Source: Paludibacteraceae bacterium
Lineage (GTDB): Bacteria; Bacteroidota; Bacteroidia; Bacteroidales; Paludibacteraceae
Reading direction: 5' to 3'
Assembly (NCBI GenBank): GCA_947445425.1
Contig: CANFFA010000026.1
Span: 1-12,405, forward strand
Length of the DNA: 12,405 nt
This document shows, in pieces, positions 1-8,628 of this stretch (position 1 is the first letter of the stretch; each line of letters opens with the position of its first letter). The notes under the pieces are model-generated. The model saw nothing but the letters and a program-made list of their open reading frames with translations, was not told the origin of the DNA and did no database searches. The position numbers and the translations under genes are program-made.

Positions 1-35
1 GAATACAATTAATTCATAGATATATAGCCCTGAAA

Positions 36-1286
36 TTAATTCGTTCTGATGAATCGAACTCCTAGTCCTTTATTCTTAGGTGCTTTTGTTTTTAAAAGAA
101 GTGATAAATCATTTTCAATGTATCTACTGGATGCAACTGATAATGTGTCTGCAGTTGAAACACTCCACCAACCAGCATAATTTCCTTCACCAGTACGTTC
201 TCCATTTTCAGACCTATAGCCACCCAATAAAGGATTAAATCCTGTGGAAGAAAGACTGACAGATCTTTTCGTTAAATAATCCTCTAAGATTTGCCAATCC
301 TGATCAGTGGGCATCCTCCAGCCATTTGGAGCAATCCCTCTCTGCCATCCACCTCCCTTTACAATAACAGTAGTCACAGCTTGCCAATTATAGAGTTTAC
401 CGTATCCTCCATTGTCACAATACGCAGGTCCTACTAAAGCAGCCCAAGCCGAGTTATCATTTGCAAGTGGGATGTCATAATAAGTTTGGGTTTTGGTCGC
501 TCTGAGATTTTCAGCCATCCAAACCTGTGCTCCAACTCTTATCGTTTTATATACATTACCCTGAATATCAGTACAGTTTCCTGGAGTCGTATAGGTCATA
601 AAAGTAACATTTTTGCCATACATAGTACCCAGACTACTAGTAGCATAAGCACGCACTGTATAGCTAGTTCCAACTTTGAGCCCAGTAATTGTACTCGTAA
701 AAGGCCCTAAACCACTCCCATCTACAGTTTTACTATTTGCAATGGTTGGATTAATCGTTGAGCCCCAACAGACCCCGCGTGTAATCACAGTGGCATTTGA
801 GTCATTGAGTACATTTCCGCCACAAATTACCCAAGTTTCTCCACGATCTTCATTCAGTGGCACAGTTGTTTCAATTTTCCCAATAGTGGTTGTATTGAAT
901 TGAAGTGTACTGCCATACCCTACCCCTTCGCTACTTTCAGCAAAAGCCCTAACATAATACAAGGTATTGGCCGAAAGTCCAGTAAGTTGCCCAGTAAAAG
1001 GAGTATTCCCCGCACCACACATTACTTTACTGTCATTGATGCTTGGTATTTCAGTAGATGAAGACCAGCAAATACCACGTGAAGTTATTGATGCATTCCG
1101 ACTTTTTTTCGTAGCAGTAGTATCCATACGCCCACCGCACATAGCAGTAGTACCTGTAACCATTGTTACAGGCGTGGTATATAAATAAGGCGTTAAGTTG
1201 GTATTGTCTAGTTTATCAAAAACGAAACAGCTGTTTGCAAACAATACTACTCCCACTAAGACTAAAAAAGTTTTGATCTTTATCAT
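36..1286 (-). CDS. FISUMP-domain surface lipoprotein with two Fn3-like repeats
   Basis: Predicted exported lipoprotein of 416 aa, exact function unknown. Residues 1-19 form a short basic and hydrophobic signal (MIKIKTFLVLVGVVLF), followed by ANS-C with Cys20 as the likely lipid-anchored residue; the lipobox is not strict, with Ala at -3. Two related beta-sandwich (Fn3-like) repeats follow, at about 34-134 and 136-234. They share a CGG motif (Cys50, Cys155), an RG(I/V)CW motif (70-74, 170-174), and a PFT...TGL...Y.VRA.A.SS...YG segment. Residues about 238-416 match the FISUMP domain (Fibrobacter succinogenes major paralogous domain): VWMAENLR at 255, LYNW at 298, APNGWRMPTDQDW at 319 and GVRFIR near the end. 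In Bacteroidota such proteins are usually surface lipoproteins, often multicopy, with no assigned reaction. The ATG lies 17 nt after the metH stop, so read-through from metH is likely. The gene is intact. Domain calls are firm; role is unknown. Confidence 0.88.
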   Translation of the reverse strand: MIKIKTFLVLVGVVLFANSCFVFDKLDNTNLTPYLYTTPVTMVTGTTAMCGGRMDTTATKKSRNASITSRGICWSSSTEIPSINDSKVMCGAGNTPFTGQLTGLSANTLYYVRAFAESSEGVGYGSTLQFNTTTIGKIETTVPLNEDRGETWVICGGNVLNDSNATVITRGVCWGSTINPTIANSKTVDGSGLGPFTSTITGLKVGTSYTVRAYATSSLGTMYGKNVTFMTYTTPGNCTDIQGNVYKTIRVGAQVWMAENLRATKTQTYYDIPLANDNSAWAALVGPAYCDNGGYGKLYNWQAVTTVIVKGGGWQRGIAPNGWRMPTDQDWQILEDYLTKRSVSLSSTGFNPLLGGYRSENGERTGEGNYAGWWSVSTADTLSVASSRYIENDLSLLLKTKAPKNKGLGVRFIRTN

Positions 1287-1303
1287 AATAAAATGTTTTG
1301 CAA

Positions 1304-4036
1304 TTAAAACAATTTCGGTTTCATCTTTTTAGCCGTTTCCAAACTTAATAGATCTGGCTTTTTGGTTTGCTTTTGACGCAAGGCTTCATATTCTTTTTCA
1401 ATACCAGCGACATATTCTGTCTGATTTTTTTTGCTCATCAGCTGTGCTACTACAAAAGTATTTACGGATGCGTCTTTTACGTGTACTACTGGTCCGTCAT
1501 AGTTAGGAGAGATTTTTACCGCAGTATGAATTTTAGAGGTAGTAGCACCTCCGATTAATAGCGGTACTTTTAATCCTGCTTTTTTCATTTCAGCCGCTAC
1601 TATGGTCATCTCTTCCAAGGATGGGGTAATCAAACCGCTCAGACCTACAATATCCACCTTCTCTTCAATGGCAGTACGAATGATTTTTTCGGTTGGTACC
1701 ATAACGCCCAAATCAATCACTTCGAAGTTATTGCAAGCAAGTACGACGGCTACGATATTTTTACCAATGTCATGAACATCCCCTTTTACGGTAGCTATCA
1801 AGAATTTACCTGCTGATGAACTCTGCCCTGGCACTTTTTGCGCTTCAATTTGAGGTTGCAAAATGGCCACTGCTTTTTTCATGGTACGTGCCGTTTTTAC
1901 GACTTGTGGTAGGAACATTTTTCCATCTCCAAACAAATCTCCAACGATGTTCATACCACTCATCAATGGTTTTTCAATGATTTCAATTGCACTTTCATAT
2001 TCTAAAGATGCTTCGGCTAAATCTTCTTCCAGAAAATCGCTAATCCCTTTTATCAGAGCATATTCTAACCTTTGTTGTAAAGGACGTGTACGCCATTCGT
2101 CTATTTTCTCCACCTTTACTCCCGAAGCCATATTCTTTAAGCTCTCGGCAAGTTCAATCATCCTTTCGGTAGCATCAGGTCTACGATTTAGAACGACATC
2201 TTCTACACATTCCAATAAATCGGCTGGTATATCTTGGTAAATTTGCAACATACCCGCATTTACAATGCCCATATCCATCCCCTCTTTTACGGCATAGTAT
2301 AAAAATACAGAGTGGATGGCTTCGCGCACTGCATTGTTCCCACGGAAAGAGAATGAGAGGTTACTGACACCGCCACTGATTTTAGCGTATGGTAAATTTT
2401 CTTTAATCCAACGGGTGGCATTTAAAAAATCAACCCCGTAATTGTTGTGCTCTTCAATCCCGGTTGCAATGGCCAGAACATTAGGATCAAAAATAATATC
2501 TTGCGGTGGAAAACCAACTGTGTCTACCAATAAATGATAAGCTCGACTACAGATTTCTGTTTTGCGTTCAAAGCTGTCAGCTTGCCCTTTTTCATCAAAA
2601 GCCATTACCACTACCGCAGCACCATAAGCACGAATTTTACGAGCTTTGAGAATAAAATCCTCCTCGCCTTCTTTCAAACTAATGGAGTTAACAATGCATT
2701 TACCTTGTACACATTTCAAGCCCTCTTCAATCACCTCCCATTTAGAAGAGTCTATCATGATGGGAACACGTGAAATTTCAGGTTCTGAAGCAACATAATT
2801 CAAAAAGGTCACCATCTCCTCTTTTGACTCTAACATGGCATCATCCATATTAATGTCTATTATTTGTGCCCCTTCCTCTACTTGTTTTCTAGCAATAACC
2901 AAAGCCTCCTCGTACTTCTTTTCATTGATTAATCGCAAAAAAGCCTTAGAGCCCGCCACATTACAACGTTCTCCAATGTTCACAAAAAGGGTATTGTTAT
3001 TTACTTCTAAAAGTTCAAGACCAGAGACCTCCATATTTGTACTTGCCAAATTTCGAGGTCTTGGAACTACTCCTTCAATCAATGCACCATAGGTCGCGAT
3101 GTGTGCTGGAGAAGTACCACAACAACCTCCAATGACATTCACCAATTGTTCGTCAAAATACTCTTTTACCTGTACGGCCATGATCTCGGGAGATTCGTCA
3201 TATTCTCCAAACTGATTGGGCAAACCAGCATTAGGATAGGCGCTTACGTAAGCAGAAGTATGTTTACAAATTTCTTGCAAATAAGGCTTCAAATCTTTTG
3301 CACCAAAAGAACAATTTAATCCTACTGATAAAATATTTGCATGAGAAACAGACGCCAAAAAGGCACGGATGGTTTGTCCTGAAAGGGTACGACCGCTGGC
3401 ATCCGCCACAGTTGCCGAAAGCATGATTTCTACACGTTTACCCAACTCGGTCATTGCCTCTTCTGCTGCAAAAATAGCCGCTTTGGCATTGAGGGTATCA
3501 AAAATGGTTTCGATTAACAAAGCATCAACGCCACCTTCAATCAATGCAAGGATTTGCTCTTTATACGCTGCAACTAAATCGTCGAAACTTACCGCACGAA
3601 AAGCAGGATTGTTCACCTCTGGTGACATGGATGCAGTTTTGTTGGTAGGTCCAACGGCGCCGGCCACAAATCGTGGTTTACTAGGATTTTTGGCAGTATA
3701 TTCATCAGCAGCTTCACGCGCCAAACGAGCACCTTCCAAATTCAACTCACGTACCAAGGAGGCCATTCCGTAATCTTCCATCGAAATAAGCTGCGCATTG
3801 AAAGTATTCGTTTCAATGATGTCGGCACCTGCTTCTAGGTATTCGGTATGAATAGATCGGATAATATCAGCTTGGGTCAATATCAATAAGTCATTGTTTC
3901 CTTTTAATAAACTGTCCCACTGCGCAAAACGTTCGCCACGATAATCTGCTTCAGTGAGTTTGTGTCTTTGTATCATGGTTCCCATCGCTCCGTCTAATAC
4001 CAGAATGCGATTTTCAAGTGCTGTTCTTAATGTCAT
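1304..4036 (-). CDS. metH: Cobalamin-dependent methionine synthase lacking the C-terminal activation domain
   Basis: Cytoplasmic enzyme that moves the methyl group of 5-methyltetrahydrofolate through cobalamin to homocysteine, giving methionine. Numbered from the ATG at 4036 (910 aa): the homocysteine/zinc domain spans about 1-325, with ligands Cys242 (GLNCSFGA) and Cys305-Cys306 (GGCCGTSP). The pterin-binding domain starts near 350 ([12 protein letters not shown]). The B12 cap and B12-binding domains run from about 640 to 880, with the cobalt-ligand motif DVHDIG (His755) and GLSGLITPS. The protein stops just after the B12 domain, while E. coli MetH (about 1227 aa) continues into an AdoMet-binding reactivation domain. 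As I recall, many Bacteroidales carry that domain as a separate protein; none is encoded nearby here. A longer frame reaches a TTG at 4060, but that TTG is part of the TATCTTTG promoter box, so I chose the ATG at 4036, preceded by AACAAAAAAACGAAA. Confidence 0.95.
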   Translation of the reverse strand: MTLRTALENRILVLDGAMGTMIQRHKLTEADYRGERFAQWDSLLKGNNDLLILTQADIIRSIHTEYLEAGADIIETNTFNAQLISMEDYGMASLVRELNLEGARLAREAADEYTAKNPSKPRFVAGAVGPTNKTASMSPEVNNPAFRAVSFDDLVAAYKEQILALIEGGVDALLIETIFDTLNAKAAIFAAEEAMTELGKRVEIMLSATVADASGRTLSGQTIRAFLASVSHANILSVGLNCSFGAKDLKPYLQEICKHTSAYVSAYPNAGLPNQFGEYDESPEIMAVQVKEYFDEQLVNVIGGCCGTSPAHIATYGALIEGVVPRPRNLASTNMEVSGLELLEVNNNTLFVNIGERCNVAGSKAFLRLINEKKYEEALVIARKQVEEGAQIIDINMDDAMLESKEEMVTFLNYVASEPEISRVPIMIDSSKWEVIEEGLKCVQGKCIVNSISLKEGEEDFILKARKIRAYGAAVVVMAFDEKGQADSFERKTEICSRAYHLLVDTVGFPPQDIIFDPNVLAIATGIEEHNNYGVDFLNATRWIKENLPYAKISGGVSNLSFSFRGNNAVREAIHSVFLYYAVKEGMDMGIVNAGMLQIYQDIPADLLECVEDVVLNRRPDATERMIELAESLKNMASGVKVEKIDEWRTRPLQQRLEYALIKGISDFLEEDLAEASLEYESAIEIIEKPLMSGMNIVGDLFGDGKMFLPQVVKTARTMKKAVAILQPQIEAQKVPGQSSSAGKFLIATVKGDVHDIGKNIVAVVLACNNFEVIDLGVMVPTEKIIRTAIEEKVDIVGLSGLITPSLEEMTIVAAEMKKAGLKVPLLIGGATTSKIHTAVKISPNYDGPVVHVKDASVNTFVVAQLMSKKNQTEYVAGIEKEYEALRQKQTKKPDLLSLETAKKMKPKLF

Positions 4037-4057
4037 TTTCGTTTTTTTGTTGGAATA

Positions 4058-4065
4058 CAAAGATA
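4058..4065 (-). promoter_or_regulatory. Promoter -7 box for metH
   Basis: The minus strand reads TATCTTTG, an exact fit to the Bacteroidota -7 consensus TAnnTTTG, 21 nt upstream of the metH ATG. No clear TTG is visible at the expected -33 spacing. Transcription would begin a few bases after the box, leaving a leader of roughly 15 nt, too short for a B12 or SAM riboswitch. Confidence 0.65.
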
Positions 4066-4151
4066 AGCTAACAAATTACTAACTAATAATTAACCCTAAA
4101 TAATTATAGTAAATTTGAGAATCCACCCTGTTTTTTCAGAAAAAATAATCT

Positions 4152-4952
4152 TTATTTAAGTAAGGAAGCTTTTAATCCTTTAATCACTGAATTTGAAAAT
4201 CCGGTTGCCTCCATTTCATTCAAACCTTTAATGGTAATGCCACCTGGAGTGGTTACCTTGTCCACTTCAACTTCAGGATGGGTATTATTGGCTTCGAGCA
4301 ATTCGATGGCACCTCTTAAGGTTTGAAGTACTACTTCTTTCGATACTTGCGGAGAAATGCCCATTTCAACCCCCCCTACCATTGCAGCACGTATATACCT
4401 AAAGGCGTAAGCTATTCCGCAAGAAGATAATGACATAAAGGCATTTAATTGTTTCTCAGGCACCATGAAAGTTTTGCCCAATTCTCCAAAAATATTCAAA
4501 ATAATCTGCTCTTGTTCTTTGGTGGCATTGAAAGAAGAAATGGTGGAAACGCTCTGAAATACTTCAATAGCCGTATTAGGAATGACCCTAAAAATGGTAG
4601 CATCAGTATCAAATAGCTCTGTTAAATTTTCAAAATCCACGCCAGCAGCGATAGAAACAAGGATTTGGTTTTTATAATCTACCTCTTTTTCTATTTCTGC
4701 AGCCACAAGTCCTACCAACCAAGGTTTGACGGCAAGTAGTATAATATCAGCATTTTTAATAATCTCTTTGTTGGAAGGATTTACTTTTATAACAGGATTG
4801 AAATCCGTTAGTGCATCCAGGTTGGCTTGTGACACATCACTGACACTGATGTTTTTAGTGTGAATATAATCTCCCATTGATAAGCCACGAGCGATGGCTC
4901 CCCCCATGTTTCCCGCGCCAATAATGGCTATTTGTAAGTTCGAACTACGCAT
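4152..4952 (-). CDS. proC: Pyrroline-5-carboxylate reductase
   Basis: Catalyses the last step of proline synthesis: reduction of 1-pyrroline-5-carboxylate to L-proline with NAD(P)H, in the cytoplasm. The 266-aa length is normal for the family. The N-terminal Rossmann fold shows the dinucleotide-binding motif IIGAGNMGGAIARGL (residues 10-24), then the family strand LLAVKPW and the loop RVIPNTA. The C-terminal dimerisation and catalytic domain carries LSSCGIAYAFRYIRA, a variant of the usual SGSGPAY segment, and the P5CR signature around VTTPGGITIKGLNEME. The ATG at 4952 places the Rossmann strand at the expected distance and is preceded by the A-rich leader ATAAACGAAAGCT. A promoter lies just upstream and the next gene, metH, also has one, so proC is probably transcribed alone. 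Confidence 0.95.
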   Translation of the reverse strand: MRSSNLQIAIIGAGNMGGAIARGLSMGDYIHTKNISVSDVSQANLDALTDFNPVIKVNPSNKEIIKNADIILLAVKPWLVGLVAAEIEKEVDYKNQILVSIAAGVDFENLTELFDTDATIFRVIPNTAIEVFQSVSTISSFNATKEQEQIILNIFGELGKTFMVPEKQLNAFMSLSSCGIAYAFRYIRAAMVGGVEMGISPQVSKEVVLQTLRGAIELLEANNTHPEVEVDKVTTPGGITIKGLNEMEATGFSNSVIKGLKASLLK

Positions 4953-4990
4953 TAGCTTTCGTTTATTTTAATGAACTGAATTTTTATTTA

Positions 4991-5021
4991 CAAAGATAGA
5001 AATTTTGATTGAACGACCCAA
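4991..5021 (-). promoter_or_regulatory. Promoter for proC (-33 and -7 boxes)
   Basis: On the minus strand TTG (5019-5021) is followed by a 20-nt spacer and TATCTTTG (4991-4998), matching both parts of the Bacteroidota primary-sigma promoter (TTG near -33, TAnnTTTG near -7). The box ends 38 nt before the proC ATG, giving a leader of about 30 nt. This is the best promoter match in the window. Confidence 0.7.
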
Positions 5022-5087
5022 TTCGAAACGTAATTATTAATTAAGGCATCAAAGATCATTAATCCGCTAGCTGTTAGCAAGCTACAA

Positions 5088-7508
5088 TTAGAATCTAATA
5101 TTTAAACACCCCCTTATTCCCCAAGGGACTACTCCAGCTTTATTCAAGTTGCTAATGCGCCACATGGATTGTATTGAAAATAGTCGGAGAATATTGGTCA
5201 CTCCGACCCCTACTTCACTGTAAGGATTGGTTAAAGCTTTAAGTTGCGTGGGGTAATCCAGCAAATTACTATGTGCTGCCCTCAAACTTCCATAAGCAAA
5301 GTTATAGCTAAACATTTCCCTAAAATTCAAATTTTTAATGAGTGGTATTTGATTTAATATAAGCCCATTCATTATCAGTTCGCTATGAAGATTGAAGTAT
5401 TGATCCGCAGCGAACTCCATATAATTCATCATATTATAATGGTAAAGACCATAGCCATAAGTCTCACTTCCAGGCGGAATTTGGAGTAAAGGATAAGGGA
5501 CAGTTCCCCACAAAGCACCTGCTTCTGCGGTATAATTCAATAGTCCAATATCCAGTTTTTTACTTTGCTTCACTGTGGCAATTACTTTACCATAATTACC
5601 CGACTGAGTTCCCAATTGATATTTACCCAATTCAAAAGTGGCAAAGAAAAAAGGCTTAAAATTTCGAATATACGTTCTTTGCAAATGGTCCTCAGAGGTT
5701 TTCTCATCAAATGAAAAACGGGTCGTGATGGTCACAGAACTTTGCTTTAAAGAACTGAAATGCTCACTATTTTTAGCCATGATAAGGGTTGGATTAACAA
5801 ATAACTCATTCGTTCTCAAATAGAATGTACTTTCAATATCTTTGTTCCAATCATTGAAAAATGAAAATGTATACTCGTTGAGAAGACTTAGTTTTGACGG
5901 TAATTTGAATGCCAACACCATACTCGATAACTTCTCACCACCCGCAATAAGAGGATATTCTCTTGCTACCAAAGCATTAAAATTATAATCTACACGCCTA
6001 TAGTCATTCGTGTAAGTGAACCCTAACATCCTCTTCTTCTCCCCAGGAAGTCGATATTGTGCCAGTCCACTATATTTGAATGCTTCATTTTTAAGTGCAT
6101 AGCCCACTGATCCGCCCAGACAGATGTTCTTCCAAAGCTCCTCATTTGTTCTAATGGGAAGGGTAAGCCTAATCCCTTCTTGATCATTTATACTGGTAAA
6201 TTGCGTAAATTGTCCGATGTCTATTTTACCTACAGGAATATAGCCTGCAATGATTAAATCAGCCATTATTTTGGCAGCACGCATAGCAGCTGTTTTATTG
6301 AGTTCCCCCATTTTAAGTACTAGGGTATCTTGGGCGTAATTCCCTTGAGCAAATTTTTTTGGTTGAACAAAAACTGTATCCGTATAATTGAATTGCGCAG
6401 ACCTATTCAACATTATTTCTGGCTTTGGATGGAGACTGTCGGCCAATAATTCGAAGTTCATATTGATACCCATAGTCTCCTTCACCCGCCTCCAACTTTG
6501 ATTGGGGAATGCCGTAAAATCTTGTGTAATGTGCAGATTATGAATATAATTTACATTTGCCTTTGGGGGTAATTCAGCATCAATACTGGTAATTGCCAGC
6601 TGGGCAGAGTCTATCTTTAAATGACCATTAAAGGCGAGATTTTTACCATTTTTTGTAATGAAACGAATTTCATATTGCTTGCCAGTTGTTGTATTCAGAC
6701 TGTCTGTTAAGTAAAAATTATAATATAGGCTACCCATATTTGAAAGCGGACTGATAAAACTTTTCCCAAAAAGCGTAATTGTATTCTCATAAAAATCGAT
6801 GGGACTATTTAGTTCTGCCAAAAGTTTCGAAATGCTATTTTCACTTATTTTTGGGGAACAAAATGTATTTCTATCCATCAACTTTTTATCCATCCCAACT
6901 TGCTGGTAGCGATTTTGGGCCATATACAAAGGAATGGTAAGGGAGGAATCAGCCGTCTGTAAAGCACCTTGCTGCAGTTGCTCGTAAATCTTTTTATTAA
7001 GCTTACGCTGATTAATTTTACTGAGTAAAATTAGTATTTGTTCTGAACTTAGGGTCGTGAGTTTGGTGATTTTACTATAGTCATTTTTCTTCTTTTGCTG
7101 GCGTACTTTTTTCATCAACTCCAAAGCAGAATTATTATTTTGCATCACCATAACTTCATGAAGCATAATATTTTCCCCCTCTAACTCCACCTGCATACCA
7201 ACACTTTTTCCTCTTTTTATTTTCACTTCATGGGGTTTAAAACCCACTGCAGTAAATACCAAAGTGGTCTGGTATCCTCTGTTGCGTATCATAAAATAGC
7301 CCTCCTCGTTGCTCTGCGTAGCTTTCCCGAAATTCTTGAACTGAACATTTACAGACGCAATGGGCGTTTTATCTTCACGATTCAAAACTTGACCAATTAC
7401 CACAGTTTCTTCCGCCTTAAGGTAGCCACCACCCATTAGCATTATCAATAAAAGGAGGATAAAGCAACGTGAATAAGGATGCGGATTAAAATAAGTACTA
7501 TTTCCCAT
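5088..7508 (-). CDS. DUF5686 family outer-membrane protein with N-terminal carboxypeptidase-regulatory-like domain
   Basis: Predicted outer-membrane protein of 806 aa, function not established. A signal peptide spans roughly 1-32, with a long polar start followed by FILLLLIMLMGGGYLKA. Residues about 35-120 form a carboxypeptidase-regulatory-like beta-sandwich (VVIGQVLNREDKTPIASVNV, then EGYFMIRNRG and VFTAVGFKPHEV), as found at the N-terminus of many Bacteroidota outer-membrane proteins. From about 125 (SALELMKKVRQQKKKNDY) the sequence matches the DUF5686 pattern. The last 350 or so residues are rich in alternating aromatic and polar strands, and the protein ends in Phe (LNIRF), as is common for BAM-assembled beta-barrels. 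The ATG sits inside the end of xerD (ATGGGAAATAG), an 11-nt overlap that suggests translational coupling. There is no TonB-dependent receptor plug domain. Family assignment is good; role unknown. Confidence 0.87.
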   Translation of the reverse strand: MGNSTYFNPHPYSRCFILLLLIMLMGGGYLKAEETVVIGQVLNREDKTPIASVNVQFKNFGKATQSNEEGYFMIRNRGYQTTLVFTAVGFKPHEVKIKRGKSVGMQVELEGENIMLHEVMVMQNNNSALELMKKVRQQKKKNDYSKITKLTTLSSEQILILLSKINQRKLNKKIYEQLQQGALQTADSSLTIPLYMAQNRYQQVGMDKKLMDRNTFCSPKISENSISKLLAELNSPIDFYENTITLFGKSFISPLSNMGSLYYNFYLTDSLNTTTGKQYEIRFITKNGKNLAFNGHLKIDSAQLAITSIDAELPPKANVNYIHNLHITQDFTAFPNQSWRRVKETMGINMNFELLADSLHPKPEIMLNRSAQFNYTDTVFVQPKKFAQGNYAQDTLVLKMGELNKTAAMRAAKIMADLIIAGYIPVGKIDIGQFTQFTSINDQEGIRLTLPIRTNEELWKNICLGGSVGYALKNEAFKYSGLAQYRLPGEKKRMLGFTYTNDYRRVDYNFNALVAREYPLIAGGEKLSSMVLAFKLPSKLSLLNEYTFSFFNDWNKDIESTFYLRTNELFVNPTLIMAKNSEHFSSLKQSSVTITTRFSFDEKTSEDHLQRTYIRNFKPFFFATFELGKYQLGTQSGNYGKVIATVKQSKKLDIGLLNYTAEAGALWGTVPYPLLQIPPGSETYGYGLYHYNMMNYMEFAADQYFNLHSELIMNGLILNQIPLIKNLNFREMFSYNFAYGSLRAAHSNLLDYPTQLKALTNPYSEVGVGVTNILRLFSIQSMWRISNLNKAGVVPWGIRGCLNIRF

Positions 7509-8409
7509 CCTTGTGGCTTTTTACTTTGTACATCGGGTGACAATCCAGAATCGTTTGGCGTAGAAAGTGTACGTCAATGTGCGTGTAAAGTTCTGTCGTC
7601 GTAATGGATTCATGCCCCAAGAGTTGCTGGATGGCACGTAAATTTGCACCATTTTCAAGTAAGTGAGTGGCAAATGAATGTCTGAATGTATGCGGACTTA
7701 CTGTTTTTTTTATACCTGCCAATATCGCTAATTCTTTAACAATGGTAAATATCATGGCACGCGTCAGTTGTGAACCTCTACGGTTCAGAAAAAGGTAATC
7801 TTCTTGCCCTTTCTTAATTTTCAAACTATTACGATCAATATTCCAGAGTTTGATCTGCCCTAAAGCCTCCTCCGAAAGTGGTACCAATCTTTGCTTACTA
7901 CCCTTTCCTTCCACCAACATATAGCCTTCAGACAAATAAATTTTGGACAATTCTAAATTTACCAATTCAGAAACCCTTACTCCAGAGCCATATAGCACTT
8001 CCAAAATGGCTTTGTTGCGTGCCCCTTCATGCTTAGAAAGGTCAATGGCTTGGACCATAAGATCTATTTCTTGTACAGATAAAACCTCAGGAAGTCGTAA
8101 GCCGATTTTGGGACTCTCAAGTAATTCGGTAGGATCATCCTCCCGTTTGTCCTTGTAAATTAAAAAATGGTAAAATGATTTGATACTCGACAGGATACGG
8201 GCTTGCGAACGGGGGTGAATTCCTAATGAACTAATTTCGATAATAAAATCACGTAAAAACTTTGTACTTGCCGTTTCCAAGTCTTGGTGAGCATCTGATA
8301 AATATACTACAAGCTTGTGCAGATCACCTTCGTAAGCAGCTATCGAATTGTGCGATAACCCCTTTTCGAATTTGAGGTACAAATGATATTCATCGAGAAT
8401 CGGAAGCAT
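7498..8409 (-). CDS. xerD: Site-specific tyrosine recombinase XerD
   Basis: Tyrosine recombinase of 303 aa, the usual XerC/XerD length, which with its partner resolves chromosome dimers at dif near the division septum. The N-terminal SAM-like core-binding domain covers about 1-95 (FEKGLSHNSIAAYEGDL). The catalytic domain starts near 105 and keeps all active-site residues: Arg145 (GSGVRVSEL), Lys169 (VEGKGSKQR), His240 and Arg243 (SPHTFRHSFATHLLE), His266 (LLGHESITTT) and the nucleophile Tyr275 (ELYTH). Glu273 replaces the more usual Gln before the tyrosine. No transposon, integron or prophage genes lie near it, so a housekeeping role fits better than a mobile integrase; XerC cannot be fully excluded from sequence alone. 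It has its own promoter box and overlaps the next gene by 11 nt. Confidence 0.9.
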   Translation of the reverse strand: MLPILDEYHLYLKFEKGLSHNSIAAYEGDLHKLVVYLSDAHQDLETASTKFLRDFIIEISSLGIHPRSQARILSSIKSFYHFLIYKDKREDDPTELLESPKIGLRLPEVLSVQEIDLMVQAIDLSKHEGARNKAILEVLYGSGVRVSELVNLELSKIYLSEGYMLVEGKGSKQRLVPLSEEALGQIKLWNIDRNSLKIKKGQEDYLFLNRRGSQLTRAMIFTIVKELAILAGIKKTVSPHTFRHSFATHLLENGANLRAIQQLLGHESITTTELYTHIDVHFLRQTILDCHPMYKVKSHKDGK

Positions 8410-8477
8410 AGAGTAGAGAGTTATAAGTGAAAAGCTATGAATTATAAGTGTGAATACGTGGTTAATTATAGCTATTG

Positions 8478-8485
8478 CAAAGATA
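8478..8485 (-). promoter_or_regulatory. Promoter -7 box for xerD
   Basis: The minus strand reads TATCTTTG, 68 nt before the xerD ATG. There is no convincing TTG at -33. It would give an AT-rich leader of about 60 nt containing two TTATAAGTG repeats (plus-strand reading). Confidence 0.5.
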
Positions 8486-8628
8486 TTAATAATTTCACAT
8501 TCATAAATGATTTCTACCCGGCTTTTGGTTTATAACATTCCAAAATAGGCCTAATGGTTGAGTGTTGACTTATTATTCTATTTTTTATTGTGCAGTATGA
8601 ATTATGCATTATGCATTGCCTAAATCAT

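Noticed and set aside
1340..1347. TAAGTTTG on the minus strand near the end of metH as a promoter for the lipoprotein
   Set aside because: It fits TAnnTTTG but lacks a TTG at -33 and differs from the TATCTTTG form used elsewhere here. A weak internal promoter cannot be excluded.
3369..3773. A 134-codon plus-strand open frame, and another of 125 codons at 1863-2240
   Set aside because: Both lie wholly antisense to conserved metH domains, resemble no family I know and have no leader or promoter. They are shadows of metH codon structure.
4127..4151. Possible terminator after proC (TTTTTT...AAAAAA)
   Set aside because: A 6-bp stem of only A-T pairs with a 3-nt loop is too weak to call.
4037..4151. 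Cobalamin or SAM riboswitch upstream of metH
   Set aside because: The proC-metH gap is about 115 bp and the predicted leader about 15 nt. I see no conserved B12-box-like or SAM-like core.
5068..5084. Possible terminator stem after the DUF5686 gene (TAGCT...AGCTA)
   Set aside because: The stem is only 5 bp with a 7-nt loop and no T-tract, within chance expectation.
5837..5844. TATCTTTG on the plus strand inside the DUF5686 gene
   Set aside because: It is antisense within coding sequence, with no plausible gene downstream. One chance copy is unsurprising in AT-rich DNA.
7498..8409. The tyrosine recombinase as an integrase of a mobile element
   Set aside because: It has housekeeping Xer length and motifs. 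There are no attachment-site repeats, tRNA gene, or transfer, phage or cassette genes next to it.
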